Source: Nocardioides psychrotolerans (GTDB lineage Bacteria > Actinomycetota > Actinomycetes > Propionibacteriales > Nocardioidaceae). Taken from it: a stretch of 43,934 nucleotides of DNA. The notes under the pieces are model-generated. The model had not been told where the DNA came from. It ran no database searches and worked only from the letters and a program-made list of their open reading frames with translations. The translations under genes were made by a program, and so were the position numbers. Below are positions 7,321-15,312 of the stretch, piece after piece; the first letter of the stretch is position 1, and the number at the start of each line of letters is the position of its first letter. The stretch is taken from contig NZ_FOQG01000025.1 in the NCBI RefSeq assembly GCF_900113685.1, positions 1 through 43,934 on the forward strand, given 5' to 3'.

Positions 7321-9011
7321 GACGACACCACCGGACCAGCGACCGAACCAGCGACCGGTCCGGTCAGGGCAGCAGCGACCGGACCGGTCACGGGAGCAGT
7401 CCGCAGCATCACGGCGAACTCCGCGCCGCCGAGCTCGGAGCGCCCGACGCTCACCGCGCCGCCGTGCCTCACTGCGACCTGGTTGACGAGCGCGAGCCCG
7501 ACCCCGCGACCGGCCACGCCTCCGGCCACGCCCCCGGCCACGCCTCCGGCCGACGCCTTGGTGGTCCAGCCCCGATCGAGCACATGCGCCGCATCCTCCT
7601 CCGACAGGCCCGGACCGCTGTCGCCCACCACGATGCGTAGGGCGTCGCCGACCAGCTCGAGCCGCACCCCGACCCGACGCTCGGGCCGATCGACGACCGC
7701 GTCGAAGGCGTTGTCGACCAGGTTGCCGAGCACGGTCACCAGGTCACGTGCGGGGACGTCGACACCCTCGGGGAGCTCACCGGTGATGCTCAGGTCGATC
7801 CCGCGCTCGACCGCCTCGGAGGTCTTGCCGAGCAGCAGGGCGGCGACGACGGGGTCGCCGACCGCCCCGACCACCCGGTCGGTCAGCAGCTGGGCGATCT
7901 GCAGCTCCTCGGTCGCGAAGTCGACGGCCTCCTCGGCCCGGCCCATCTCGATCAGGGACACGATCGTGTGCAGCCGGTTGGCAGCCTCGTGGGTCTGCGA
8001 GCGCAGCGACTCGGTCAGCCCGCGCACGACGTCCAGCTCGCCTGTCACCGCCCGCAGCTCGGTGTGGTCACGCAGCGTCACGACGGCCCCCACGGCGCGA
8101 CCCTCCCAGGCGGCCGGCGCCGACGACACCAGCAGCAGCCGGTCGCCAGCGAGGTAGAGGTCGTCGGCCTGTGTCGTGTGCCCCACGGCTGCGAGAACCA
8201 GTCCGGGCGCGAGGCCGAGGGCGTCGAAGTGGCGTCCGATCACGTCGTCGGGCAGGTCGAGCAGCCGTCGGGCCTCGTCGTTGACCAGCTGCACGCGCCC
8301 GTCGACGTCGAGCAGCAGCAGTCCCTCGCGTACGGCGTGCAGCACTGCCGAGTAGTACTCGTACATCCGGGTCATCTCACGCTCGCCCATCCCGTGGGTC
8401 TGGCGTCTCAGCCGCCGACTGACCAACCCGGCACCGAGCAGCCCGGCCAGCAGGACCAGCAGCGCGGACACCCCGATCAGCACCAGGTCGTCGCGTAGGG
8501 ACCGGTCGATCGACGCGACCGTGATGCCGACGGAGACCAGCGCGACCACGGCGCCCTCGGCGTCACGCACCGGCACGACCGCGCGCATGGAGGGGCCGAG
8601 GGTGCCGGCGTACTCCTGGGTGAAGACCTCCCCCTCGCGTGCGTTGCCGACCTCGCCGACGAAGCGCTTGCCGATGTTGTCGGGGTCGGGGTGGCTGTAG
8701 CGGAGCAGGTCCAGCGACATCACGGTGATGAAGTCGACCTCCGCGTCGGCGCGCACCCGCTCGGCGTAGGGCTGGATGGTCGCGCTCGGGGTGGCCGTGG
8801 CCAGGGCGGTGACCAGCGTGGGGGAGTCAGCGAGGGTGCTCGCGACGCCGACGGCCCGCTCGGTGGCGTTGAGGCGGGCATCGCGGCGGGCGTCGATGGT
8901 GGCCAGTGCCAGCGAGGAGACGACGAGGACCAGCACGACCAGCACCTGCAGGAGCAGCACCTGGCGCGCTACCGAGGGCTCGCGTCGTTCCACGTCGGCA
9001 TTGTGCCGCAC
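7317..9011 (-). CDS. Sensor histidine kinase, CitA/DcuS/DctS type
   Basis: A 564-aa membrane kinase. It has TM1 at about residues 17-37, an extracellular PDC-like sensor domain up to about 175, TM2 at about 176-198 and a cytoplasmic PAS domain at about 215-325. The phosphoacceptor is H341 in SQTHEAANRLH, an H-box typical of the CitA/DcuS group. The N-box NLVDNAFDA, G1 box DSGPGL and G2 box RGVGLALV follow. Two oddities: a tandem GGVA repeat (encoded at about 7519-7556) expands the ATP-lid just before the G2 box, and the C-terminus is a low-complexity tail of TGPVA-like units. The start is a GTG at 9011. The likely ligand is a C4-dicarboxylate or related acid, inferred from the divergent dctA. 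Confidence 0.9.
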   Translation of the reverse strand: MRHNADVERREPSVARQVLLLQVLVVLVLVVSSLALATIDARRDARLNATERAVGVASTLADSPTLVTALATATPSATIQPYAERVRADAEVDFITVMSLDLLRYSHPDPDNIGKRFVGEVGNAREGEVFTQEYAGTLGPSMRAVVPVRDAEGAVVALVSVGITVASIDRSLRDDLVLIGVSALLVLLAGLLGAGLVSRRLRRQTHGMGEREMTRMYEYYSAVLHAVREGLLLLDVDGRVQLVNDEARRLLDLPDDVIGRHFDALGLAPGLVLAAVGHTTQADDLYLAGDRLLLVSSAPAAWEGRAVGAVVTLRDHTELRAVTGELDVVRGLTESLRSQTHEAANRLHTIVSLIEMGRAEEAVDFATEELQIAQLLTDRVVGAVGDPVVAALLLGKTSEAVERGIDLSITGELPEGVDVPARDLVTVLGNLVDNAFDAVVDRPERRVGVRLELVGDALRIVVGDSGPGLSEEDAAHVLDRGWTTKASAGGVAGGVAGGVAGRGVGLALVNQVAVRHGGAVSVGRSELGGAEFAVMLRTAPVTGPVAAALTGPVAGSVAGPVVSS

Positions 9012-9052
9012 GGCTCACCGCACAAGGCCCCGTGAACACAACGACCACAACG

Positions 9053-9087
9053 GTGACCGGGGTCACATGCCCCGTGACAGTGGTCAC
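9053..9087. promoter_or_regulatory. Two inverted repeats in the dctS-dctA divergent promoter
   Basis: A 6+6 repeat GTGACC-GG-GGTCAC (9053-9066) and a second, 5+5 repeat GTGAC-N4-GTCAC (9074-9087) lie about 40-70 bases before the dctA start. Their centres are 21 bases apart, two helical turns, so they would present on the same face. Binding by the adjacent response regulator is the natural inference. Confidence 0.55.
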
Positions 9088-9124
9088 GAGCCGGGCGCAG
9101 GTCCCGGGAGACCTTGGAGGACAC

Positions 9125-10552
9125 ATGAGCAGCACACCCGAGACCGCACCAGGCGGCACCCCGCGAGCCAGCACCGGGCCCAAGCGCGACACGAGCCACT
9201 ACCTCTACGTCGGCGTCGTCGTCGCCGTCGTCGCCGGCATCGCCACCGGCCTGCTCTTCCCCGACACCGGCGTGGCGCTCAAGCCGCTCGGCACGGGCTT
9301 CGTCAGCCTGATCACCATGATGATCCAGCCGATCATCTTCTGCACGATCGTCCTGGGCGTCGGCTCGGTGGCCTCCGCGGCCAAGGTCGGCAAGCTCGGC
9401 GGGCTCGCGCTCGGCTACTTCATCACCCTCTCGACGTTCGCCCTCGCGATCGGCATGGTGGTCGGCAACTTCCTGCACCCCGGTGAGGGCCTCGCGCTGA
9501 CCGACGACATCGCCGCCGCGGGCCAGGCCAAGGCCACCGAGGGTGCGGAGGGCAAGGAGAGCACGGTCGACTTCCTCCTCGGCATCGTGCCCGACTCGCT
9601 GCTGTCCGGGCTCACATCCGGCGAGGTCCTCCAGACGTTGTTCATCGCGCTGCTCATCGGCTTCGCACTCCAGCGCATGGGCAGTGCCGGCCGGCCGGTG
9701 CTCACTGGCATCGGCCACGTCCAGCGCCTGGTCTTCCGGGTTCTCGCGATGATCATGTGGGCTGCACCCGTCGGCGCCTTCGGTGCCATGGCGTTCGTCT
9801 CGGGGGCCGGTGGTCTGGAGGCGCTCAAGAGCCTCGCGGTGCTGATGATCGGCTTCTACATCACCTGTGCCATCTTCGTCTTCGTCGTCCTGGGCACCCT
9901 GCTCAAGCTGGCCACCGGCATCAACGTCTTCTCGTTGCTGCGCTACCTGGGTCGTGAGTTCCTCCTGATTCTCGCGACCTCGTCCTCCGAGTCGGCCCTG
10001 CCGCGCCTGATCGCCAAGATGGAGCACGCCGGTGTCGACAAGACGACCGTCGGAGTCGTCGTCCCGACCGGTTACTCGTTCAACCTCGACGGCACCGCGA
10101 TCTACCTGACCATGGCCTCGCTCTTCGTCGCGCAGGCGCTCGGTGACCCGCTGTCGATCGGCGAGCAGATCTCGCTGCTGGTCTTCATGATGATCGCCTC
10201 CAAGGGCGCGGCCGGCGTGACGGGCGCCGGCATCGCGGTCCTCGCCGGTGGCCTGAGCTCGCACCGCCCCGACCTGGTCGACGGCGTCGGATTCATCATC
10301 GGCATCGACCGCTTCATGTCCGAGGCCCGCGCGTTGACCAACTTCGCCGGCAACTCGATCGCCACGGTCGTCATCGGCCAGTGGACCGGCGGTCTCGACA
10401 AGGCCCAGATGGACCGGGTCCTCAGCGGAGCCGACCCGTTCGACGAGGCCACGATGGTCGACGACCACGGCTCCGACCCCGCCGGGGCCACCCCGTCCCA
10501 GGACGTCGACCACGTCCCTGGCATGGAGGTGCGCGAGACCACGCGCGTCTGA
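9125..10552 (+). CDS. dctA: C4-dicarboxylate:cation symporter
   Basis: A 475-aa inner-membrane carrier of the SDF (DAACS) family that imports succinate, fumarate or malate with cations. Hallmarks are the serine-rich loop ATSSSESALPRL, the NLDGTAIYL helix motif, the ASKGAAGVTGAG hairpin and the DRFMSEARALTNFAGN segment with the substrate-binding Asp/Arg/Asn. Eight or more hydrophobic segments are evident. The N-terminal 27 residues are a soluble, Pro/Thr-rich extension. ATG 9125 is preceded by GGAGG. It is divergent from its probable two-component regulators and ends at a strong hairpin. Confidence 0.93.
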   Translation: MSSTPETAPGGTPRASTGPKRDTSHYLYVGVVVAVVAGIATGLLFPDTGVALKPLGTGFVSLITMMIQPIIFCTIVLGVGSVASAAKVGKLGGLALGYFITLSTFALAIGMVVGNFLHPGEGLALTDDIAAAGQAKATEGAEGKESTVDFLLGIVPDSLLSGLTSGEVLQTLFIALLIGFALQRMGSAGRPVLTGIGHVQRLVFRVLAMIMWAAPVGAFGAMAFVSGAGGLEALKSLAVLMIGFYITCAIFVFVVLGTLLKLATGINVFSLLRYLGREFLLILATSSSESALPRLIAKMEHAGVDKTTVGVVVPTGYSFNLDGTAIYLTMASLFVAQALGDPLSIGEQISLLVFMMIASKGAAGVTGAGIAVLAGGLSSHRPDLVDGVGFIIGIDRFMSEARALTNFAGNSIATVVIGQWTGGLDKAQMDRVLSGADPFDEATMVDDHGSDPAGATPSQDVDHVPGMEVRETTRV

Positions 10553-10570
10553 CCTCCTGCAGCGCAGCGA

Positions 10571-10597
10571 CACCCCCGGCCGTCGCGGTCGGGGGTG
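10571..10597 (+). terminator. dctA terminator hairpin
   Basis: Arms of 12 bp (10571-10582 and 10586-10597, one mismatch) with a TCG loop, 18 bases after the dctA stop. Very GC-rich, no T-run. Confidence 0.75.
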
Positions 10598-10613
10598 CCG
10601 TCGTCCCAAGGGG

Positions 10614-10678
10614 GGAAAGTGTGGGACGTTTTAGCCCCTCACAGCCGCGTGGAGGGTCGAAAACGTCCCGGACTTTCC
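10614..10678. repeat. Long imperfect inverted repeat between convergent genes
   Basis: Arms at 10614-10640 and 10652-10678 (27 bases each) are complementary with only a few mismatches; the inner arm carries GGGACGTTTT and its complement. It lies between the convergent dctA and acyl-CoA dehydrogenase genes, so it can serve as a bidirectional terminator. Its length and the AT-rich patch in an otherwise GC-rich stem are unusual, and it may be one copy of a dispersed extragenic repeat. Confidence 0.7.
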
Positions 10679-10686
10679 GGGCCGGG

Positions 10687-12405
10687 TCAGACCGTCGGTG
10701 TCACCCGCTCCACGACGGCGCGCAGGTCGCCACCGTCGAGCGCGCCGAACACCCCGCCGTACGACGTGCCCAGGCGCGAGGCGCAAAAGATGTCGGCCAC
10801 TTCGGGCGGGGCGAAGCGGACGAGCAACGACCCTTGCAGGCACAGGGCCATCCGGGAGGCGAGCCGCCGGGCGGACACCTCGGACGTCGCGGTGTCGCCG
10901 AGCAGCGCCAGGGTGTCGTCGATCGCCTTGTCGAGGCGGGCGTCGCTGCCGCGGGCCAGGCCGACCTCGGTGATCCACGCGTCGAGGACTTCCGGCTCGC
11001 GCCCCAGCGCGCGCAGGACGTCGAGCGCGTTGACGTTGCCCGAGCCCTCCCACACGGAGTTGAGCGGCGCCTCGCGATAGAGCAGCGGCATCACCGACTC
11101 CTCGACGTAGCCGTTGCCGCCCAGACACTCCAGCGCCTCGGCCACGTGGAAGGGCGTGCGCTTGCACACCCAGAACTTCGCGAGCGGCAGCGCGATCCGG
11201 CGCAGTGCAGCCTCATGCCCAATGTCGGCCCCGCTGGCCACGCCATCGACAGCGGCCGCGAGCCGCATCGCCAGTGCAGTGGCTGCTTCTGACTCCACGG
11301 CCAGGTCGGCGATGACGTTCTGCATGAGCGGCTTGTCGGCGAGCAGCGAGCCGAAGGCCGAGCGGTGCGCGACGTGCCACGACGCCTCCGACACGGCACG
11401 GCGCATCAGCGACGCCGAGCCGAGCACGCAGTCGAGCCGGGTCGCGGCGACCATCTCGATGATCGTGCGAACGCCGCGGCCCTCGTCGCCGAGGCGGAAG
11501 GCGAGCGTGCCGTCGAACTCCAGCTCCGACGACGCGTTGGACCGGTTGCCGAGCTTGTCCTTGAGCCGCACCACGTCGAGGGCGTTGCGCGTCCCGTCGG
11601 GCAGCATCCGCGGCAGCACGAAGCAGGTCACCCCGCCCTCGGTCTGCGCCAGCACCAGGAACATGTCGTTCATCGGCGCCGACGTGAACCACTTGTGCCC
11701 GTGCAGGGTGTACTCACCCTCCACCGACGTACGCCGCGCCACCGTCACGTTGGCGCGCACGTCCGAGCCGCCCTGCTTCTCGGTCATGCCCATGCCGACC
11801 AGCGCCCCGCGCTTCTCGGCGACCGGCCGCAGGCCCGGGTCGTAGGTTGTCGAGGCCAGCAGCGGCGTCCACTCCTGGGCGAGCGCGGCGTCGGCCCGCA
11901 GCGCCGGGACGGCGGCGTACGTCATCGAGATCGGGCATCCGTGCCCCGGCTCGGTGTGTGACCAGGCCATGAAGCCGGCCGCGCGCCGCACGTGTGCGTG
12001 GGGGGAGCCCGCCTCCTGCTGCTCCCACGGTGTCGCGGCGAGACCGTGCCCGACAGCCCGCTCCATCAGCCAGTGCCACGAGGGATGGAAGGCGACCTCG
12101 TCGATGCGGTTGCCATAGCGGTCGTACGACGTGAGCTCGGGATGGTGGGCGTTGGCGAGCTGGCCGTGTTCCCTGGCCTCCGCCGACCCGGCCATCCGTC
12201 CGATCGCGCTGATGTCGTCGAGCACCTCGGTCGAGCCGTGGCGCAGCACGGCCTCGCTCAGGGCCCGGTCGGCGGTCACGACGTCGTGCCCCACAAGCGG
12301 CGGCGCCTGGTTGGCCGTGACGCGGAGCTCACGTCGACTCGGAGCGGCCTGCGGGGGAGCGGCCTGTGGGGGAGCGGCCTGTGCTGGCGGGTTGGAGGGT
12401 GCCAT
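10687..12405 (-). CDS. Acyl-CoA dehydrogenase, AidB-like
   Basis: A 572-aa flavoprotein. The order of motifs fits the AidB branch of acyl-CoA dehydrogenases: a helical N-domain, MTEKQGGSDVRAN, HGHKWFTSAPMNDMFLVLAQ, KDKLGNRSNASSELEF, then the C-terminal helices with LGGNGYVEES and the AidB hallmark WEGSGNVNALDVLRAL. AidB binds DNA and has isovaleryl-CoA dehydrogenase activity in E. coli; the substrate here is unknown. The first 20 residues are a Pro/Ala/Gln repeat coded by a tandem 15-base unit (about 12341-12380). The ATG at 12405 is preceded by a -10 box and no ribosome-binding site. Confidence 0.9.
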   Translation of the reverse strand: MAPSNPPAQAAPPQAAPPQAAPSRRELRVTANQAPPLVGHDVVTADRALSEAVLRHGSTEVLDDISAIGRMAGSAEAREHGQLANAHHPELTSYDRYGNRIDEVAFHPSWHWLMERAVGHGLAATPWEQQEAGSPHAHVRRAAGFMAWSHTEPGHGCPISMTYAAVPALRADAALAQEWTPLLASTTYDPGLRPVAEKRGALVGMGMTEKQGGSDVRANVTVARRTSVEGEYTLHGHKWFTSAPMNDMFLVLAQTEGGVTCFVLPRMLPDGTRNALDVVRLKDKLGNRSNASSELEFDGTLAFRLGDEGRGVRTIIEMVAATRLDCVLGSASLMRRAVSEASWHVAHRSAFGSLLADKPLMQNVIADLAVESEAATALAMRLAAAVDGVASGADIGHEAALRRIALPLAKFWVCKRTPFHVAEALECLGGNGYVEESVMPLLYREAPLNSVWEGSGNVNALDVLRALGREPEVLDAWITEVGLARGSDARLDKAIDDTLALLGDTATSEVSARRLASRMALCLQGSLLVRFAPPEVADIFCASRLGTSYGGVFGALDGGDLRAVVERVTPTV

Positions 12406-12423
12406 GCGTCTACCGTAAGGCCC
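12406..12423. promoter_or_regulatory. Bidirectional leaderless promoter with overlapping -10 boxes
   Basis: Only 18 bases separate two divergent ATG codons. The 7-mer at 12411-12417 (TACCGTA) reads as TACCGT on the plus strand and TACGGT on the minus strand, each placed 6-7 bases before its own ATG. Both mRNAs would be leaderless and the two polymerases would compete for one site. Confidence 0.6.
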
Positions 12424-13422
12424 ATGACGGCGGAGACTCAGGGCACCGCCGCGTCCGATCGGACGTGGGCGGCGGGTCGCCGCTTCGCCGACACCCTGTG
12501 GCGCCTGGTCGTGACGACAGTCGGCGCCTGCATGCGTTACCGCGTGACGGGCCTCGCGGCCGAGGCGGCATTCTTCGCGGTGCTCTCCGTGCCGCCGCTG
12601 GTCTTCGCCCTGGCGGGAGCCATCGGCTACGTCTCCGACCGCTTCAGCGCCGCCCAGGTGGAGGACGTCCGGCAGGCCGTCATCGACCTCTCGTCGTCGT
12701 TCCTGACCGACAGCGCCGTCAACCGGGTCATCGTGCCGACGATCAACGAGGTGCTCGACGGCGGCCGCTTCGACGTGATCTCGCTCGGCTTCGTCCTGGC
12801 GCTGTGGTCGGGCTCGCGCGCGCTCAACGTCTTCGTCGACACCATCACGATCATGCACGGCCTCGGCGGGCACCGCGGGATCATCAAGACCCGCGCGCTG
12901 TCCTTCGTCCTCTACATCATGGCGATGGTGACCGGCGCGATCTCGATCCCGCTGGTCGTGGCCGGCCCCCAGTTCGTGGGCTCCGTGCTGCCGCCGCGGC
13001 TCGACTTCCTGATGAGCTTCTACTGGCCGATCGTCGTCGTGCTCTGCATCTGCTTCCTTGCGACGCTCTACCACGTGTCCGTCCCGGTGCGGACCAACTG
13101 GAGCTTCAACCTCCCGGGCGCGACGTTCTCCCTCGTCGCCTGGATCCTCGGCTCCTACCTGCTGCGCTGGATCCTCACCGTCACCGCGGCCGACTCCAAG
13201 TCCATCTACGGCCCGCTCGCCGCGCCCATCGCGGTCCTGCTGTGGCTCTACATCCTGGCCCTCGCCGTGCTCATCGGCGCAGCTGTCAACGCGGCCTTCG
13301 ACACCGTCTTCCCGCAGAAGACGACCGCCAGCGCACGGGTGGAGCTGATGAACCGTCTGCGCAGCCGCATCGGCAAGGCTGCGCCGGCCACGGAGCCCGA
13401 TCACCCCGATCGCCGGGCCTGA
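12424..13422 (+). CDS. YihY/virulence factor BrkB family membrane protein
   Basis: A 332-aa integral membrane protein with about six hydrophobic segments. The opening GLAAEAAFFAVLSVPPLVFALAG and the C-terminal IYGPLAAPIAVLLWLYILALAVLIGAAVNA are the conserved blocks of the YihY/BrkB family (once misnamed RNase BN). The molecular function of the family is not established; transport or envelope roles have been proposed. The start is fixed by the -10 box 7 bases upstream. It is followed by a separate potassium channel gene with its own promoter. Confidence 0.88.
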   Translation: MTAETQGTAASDRTWAAGRRFADTLWRLVVTTVGACMRYRVTGLAAEAAFFAVLSVPPLVFALAGAIGYVSDRFSAAQVEDVRQAVIDLSSSFLTDSAVNRVIVPTINEVLDGGRFDVISLGFVLALWSGSRALNVFVDTITIMHGLGGHRGIIKTRALSFVLYIMAMVTGAISIPLVVAGPQFVGSVLPPRLDFLMSFYWPIVVVLCICFLATLYHVSVPVRTNWSFNLPGATFSLVAWILGSYLLRWILTVTAADSKSIYGPLAAPIAVLLWLYILALAVLIGAAVNAAFDTVFPQKTTASARVELMNRLRSRIGKAAPATEPDHPDRRA

Positions 13423-13445
13423 TCGGCTCGCGCGCCGGCGTCCAC

Positions 13446-13451
13446 TAGATT
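13446..13451 (+). promoter_or_regulatory. -10 box of the potassium channel gene
   Basis: TAGATT ends 7 bases before the GTG at 13459, with no ribosome-binding site, which indicates a leaderless transcript and decides the start codon. Confidence 0.6.
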
Positions 13452-13458
13452 CGGCCCC

Positions 13459-14559
13459 GTGCAGCACATGACGGGTGACCAGGGTGGCAGTGCCTTCCGC
13501 GGCAAGATCGCTCTCCCGGACGTCGTCCGCTCGCCCTGGTGGGAGCTGGGTCGTCGTTTGTTGGCCGCTGTCGCGATCCTCGTCGGCACCGTGCTGCTGG
13601 TCTACTTCGACCGAGGCGGCTACGTCGACGGCAACGATCCCGACAACATCGTCAGCTTCACCGACTCGATCTACTACACGACCGTCACGCTCAGCACGAC
13701 CGGCTACGGCGACATCGCGCCGTTCACCGACCAGGCGCGCCTCATCAACGCGTTCGTCATCACCCCCGCCCGCATCGCCTTCCTCGTCCTGCTGATCGGC
13801 ACCACCCTCGAGGTGCTGGCGTCGCAGGGCCGGGACATGCTCCGGGTCTCTCGTTGGAGGAAGAAGATGGGCCACCACGTCGTCGTCATCGGCTACGGCA
13901 CCAAGGGACGAAGCGCCGTCGAGACGCTGCTCAACAACGGCCTCGACCGCGAGGAGGTCGTCATCGTCGACCCCAGCTCGATCGCGCTCGCCGACGCGCA
14001 CGCCGACGGCCTCGCGATCGTCTCGGGCGACGCGACCCGGCGCGAGGTCCTGCGCCGCGCGGGGGTGGGGGAGGCCGACCAGATCATCATCACCACCAAT
14101 CGCGACGACTCCAACGTCCTCGCCGCGCTCACCGTGCGCCAGCTCAACCCCGACGCGTGGATCGTCGCGGCGGTCAAGGAGCAGGAGAACGTTCCGCTGA
14201 TGCGCCAGTCGGGCGCCAACTCCGTCATCACCTCCTCTGACGCGGTCGGGCGTCTGCTCGGCCTCTCCTCGCTCTCACCGACCCTGGGCTCGGTGATGGA
14301 GGACCTCCTGACCTACGGCGAGGGTCTCGAGGTCGCCGAGCGCGACCTGCTGGTCGGCGAGGTCGGCAAGCAGCCCCAGTCGCTGCCAGACCAGGTCATC
14401 TCGGTCGTGCGCGACGAGAAGGTCTACCGCTACTTCGACCCCGTGGTCACCCAGCTGGCCCGCGGCGACCGGTTGGTCGTCGTACGCCCCGCCAAGGAGC
14501 TGCCGTGGGCACCCCGCCCCGGCACCCACAACGAAGAATTCGCCATCGACGAAGACTAA
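13459..14559 (+). CDS. Two-TM potassium channel with TrkA-N (RCK) domain
   Basis: A 366-aa channel subunit. TM1 is near residues 30-50, followed by the pore helix and selectivity filter TLSTTGYGDIAPFT, then TM2 around residues 95-115. The cytoplasmic part begins with HVVVIGYGTKGRSAVETL, an NAD-binding Rossmann fold of the RCK/TrkA-N type, and continues to an acidic C-terminus. This layout matches MthK-like ligand-gated K+ channels, with potassium efflux or uptake gated by a nucleotide or ion. The GTG start is decided by the leaderless -10 box. Confidence 0.92.
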   Translation: MQHMTGDQGGSAFRGKIALPDVVRSPWWELGRRLLAAVAILVGTVLLVYFDRGGYVDGNDPDNIVSFTDSIYYTTVTLSTTGYGDIAPFTDQARLINAFVITPARIAFLVLLIGTTLEVLASQGRDMLRVSRWRKKMGHHVVVIGYGTKGRSAVETLLNNGLDREEVVIVDPSSIALADAHADGLAIVSGDATRREVLRRAGVGEADQIIITTNRDDSNVLAALTVRQLNPDAWIVAAVKEQENVPLMRQSGANSVITSSDAVGRLLGLSSLSPTLGSVMEDLLTYGEGLEVAERDLLVGEVGKQPQSLPDQVISVVRDEKVYRYFDPVVTQLARGDRLVVVRPAKELPWAPRPGTHNEEFAIDED

Positions 14560-14602
14560 ACCAATCTCGAACAGGCGTTCGATCATGTGAGACGATCGGG
14601 CC

Positions 14603-14899
14603 ATGGCGGGCGGTTGGAGCAAGCAGGGGAGCGGCATTCCGCTCGCGGATCGCGTCCGGGCTGGATCGCCGGGCACGCCCTCGCCCGTGCCCGACCCGGA
14701 GGAGACCTGTCCTGCCCGGCACTGCTGGGTCGCCGACGCCGTCGACCGGCACGGCGCCAAGCGCCCGGGCCTGCTCGTCGAGTGGCGCCCAGGGGTGACG
14801 AGCTGGGAGGGCCGCGTCGTCTACGCCGCCCGCCTGCGCCCGGACGGCTGGCTGCTGGTGGAGGAGTGGGTGCCGGCGGCACTGCTCACACCGGCCTGA
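14603..14899 (+). CDS. Conserved hypothetical protein, 98 aa
   Basis: A 98-aa soluble protein with no membrane segment. The middle has CPARHCWV followed by GLLVEWRPGVTSWEGRVVYAARLRPDGWLLVEEWV, a beta-rich stretch that resembles small uncharacterised actinobacterial proteins. The CPARHCW pair could bind a metal but no full zinc site is visible. I do not recognise a function. Codon bias is strongly actinobacterial, which supports a real gene. It lies 43 bases after the channel gene on the same strand. Confidence 0.65.
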   Translation: MAGGWSKQGSGIPLADRVRAGSPGTPSPVPDPEETCPARHCWVADAVDRHGAKRPGLLVEWRPGVTSWEGRVVYAARLRPDGWLLVEEWVPAALLTPA

Positions 14900-14920
14900 G
14901 ACCGCCGGGGTTGGGGCATG

Positions 14921-14962
14921 AAAAAAAGCCAGGTCATGAACCTTGCGGACCACGACCTGGCT
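14921..14962 (-). terminator. Rho-independent terminator, minus strand
   Basis: A perfect 9-bp stem (arms 14927-14935 and 14954-14962) is followed on the minus strand by seven T residues (14921-14927). This is one of the few textbook intrinsic terminators in the window, yet the nearest minus-strand coding gene ends 350 bases upstream, which points to a transcript made in the gap. Confidence 0.8.
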
Positions 14963-15000
14963 CGGACTCGTGATCCTGGGGGGATAGGTCCACGAGGCCT
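14921..15000 (-). ncRNA. Candidate small RNA with a C-rich loop
   Basis: Just upstream of the minus-strand terminator is a hairpin (14967-14996): a 6-bp stem, a symmetric 2x2 internal loop, a 3-bp stem and an 8-base loop ATCCCCCC. A loop with six cytosines next to an intrinsic terminator is reminiscent of actinobacterial 6C-type RNAs (B11 in mycobacteria), whose C-rich loops pair with Shine-Dalgarno regions. Only one six-C loop is seen, whereas 6C has two, so this is at best 6C-like. The 5' end is unknown and may lie further upstream. Confidence 0.35.
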
Positions 15001-15073
15001 GTGGCGAGCGTGGCACAGCGAGAGGGCCATCTCAAATCGACGTGGCGCGCGCCGAGGAGTTGCCCGGAAATAG

Positions 15074-15111
15074 ACCGAACCGCTGGAGTCTCGGGTCACC
15101 AGCGGTTCGGT
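15074..15111. repeat. Perfect 13-bp hairpin in a gene-free region
   Basis: Arms 15074-15086 and 15099-15111 are perfectly complementary with a 12-base loop. It could terminate transcription from either side or be a domain of an RNA that runs leftward to the terminator at 14921. No gene overlaps it. Confidence 0.6.
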
Positions 15112-15206
15112 TGCCAAAGAGTACGTGGGTGCGAGCGCCGAATGAAGCCGTTCCCGGCCAACCGGCCAGAAATGGTCATTTATGACTAGGCGCCTGGTCA
15201 TTTCGA

Positions 15207-15279
15207 GTGTCGGCGGTCCCATGTGTGCCGTCCCTCCCGATCGGGCTGCGTAAGCCCTGCCGCCCGGGACCGCCGACAC
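15207..15279. repeat. Perfect 14-bp inverted repeat with structured 45-base apex
   Basis: Arms 15207-15220 and 15266-15279 pair perfectly. The enclosed bases contain a further short stem and the palindrome CCCGATCGGG. On the minus strand this begins about 34 bases past the stop of the gene at 15313, so it may be that gene's terminator, though it is far larger than needed. Apart from these hairpins I see nothing in 14900-15312. Confidence 0.6.
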
Positions 15280-15312
15280 CCCCGTTCTATCCCGCGCTCG
15301 ACGGGCCGCGCT

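Noticed and set aside
12410..14001. Minus-strand extension of the AidB-like gene to over 1100 aa
   Set aside because: It lies antisense to the YihY and channel genes, is Asp/Arg/Gly-rich and lacks any domain. The leaderless ATG at 12405 explains the gene fully.
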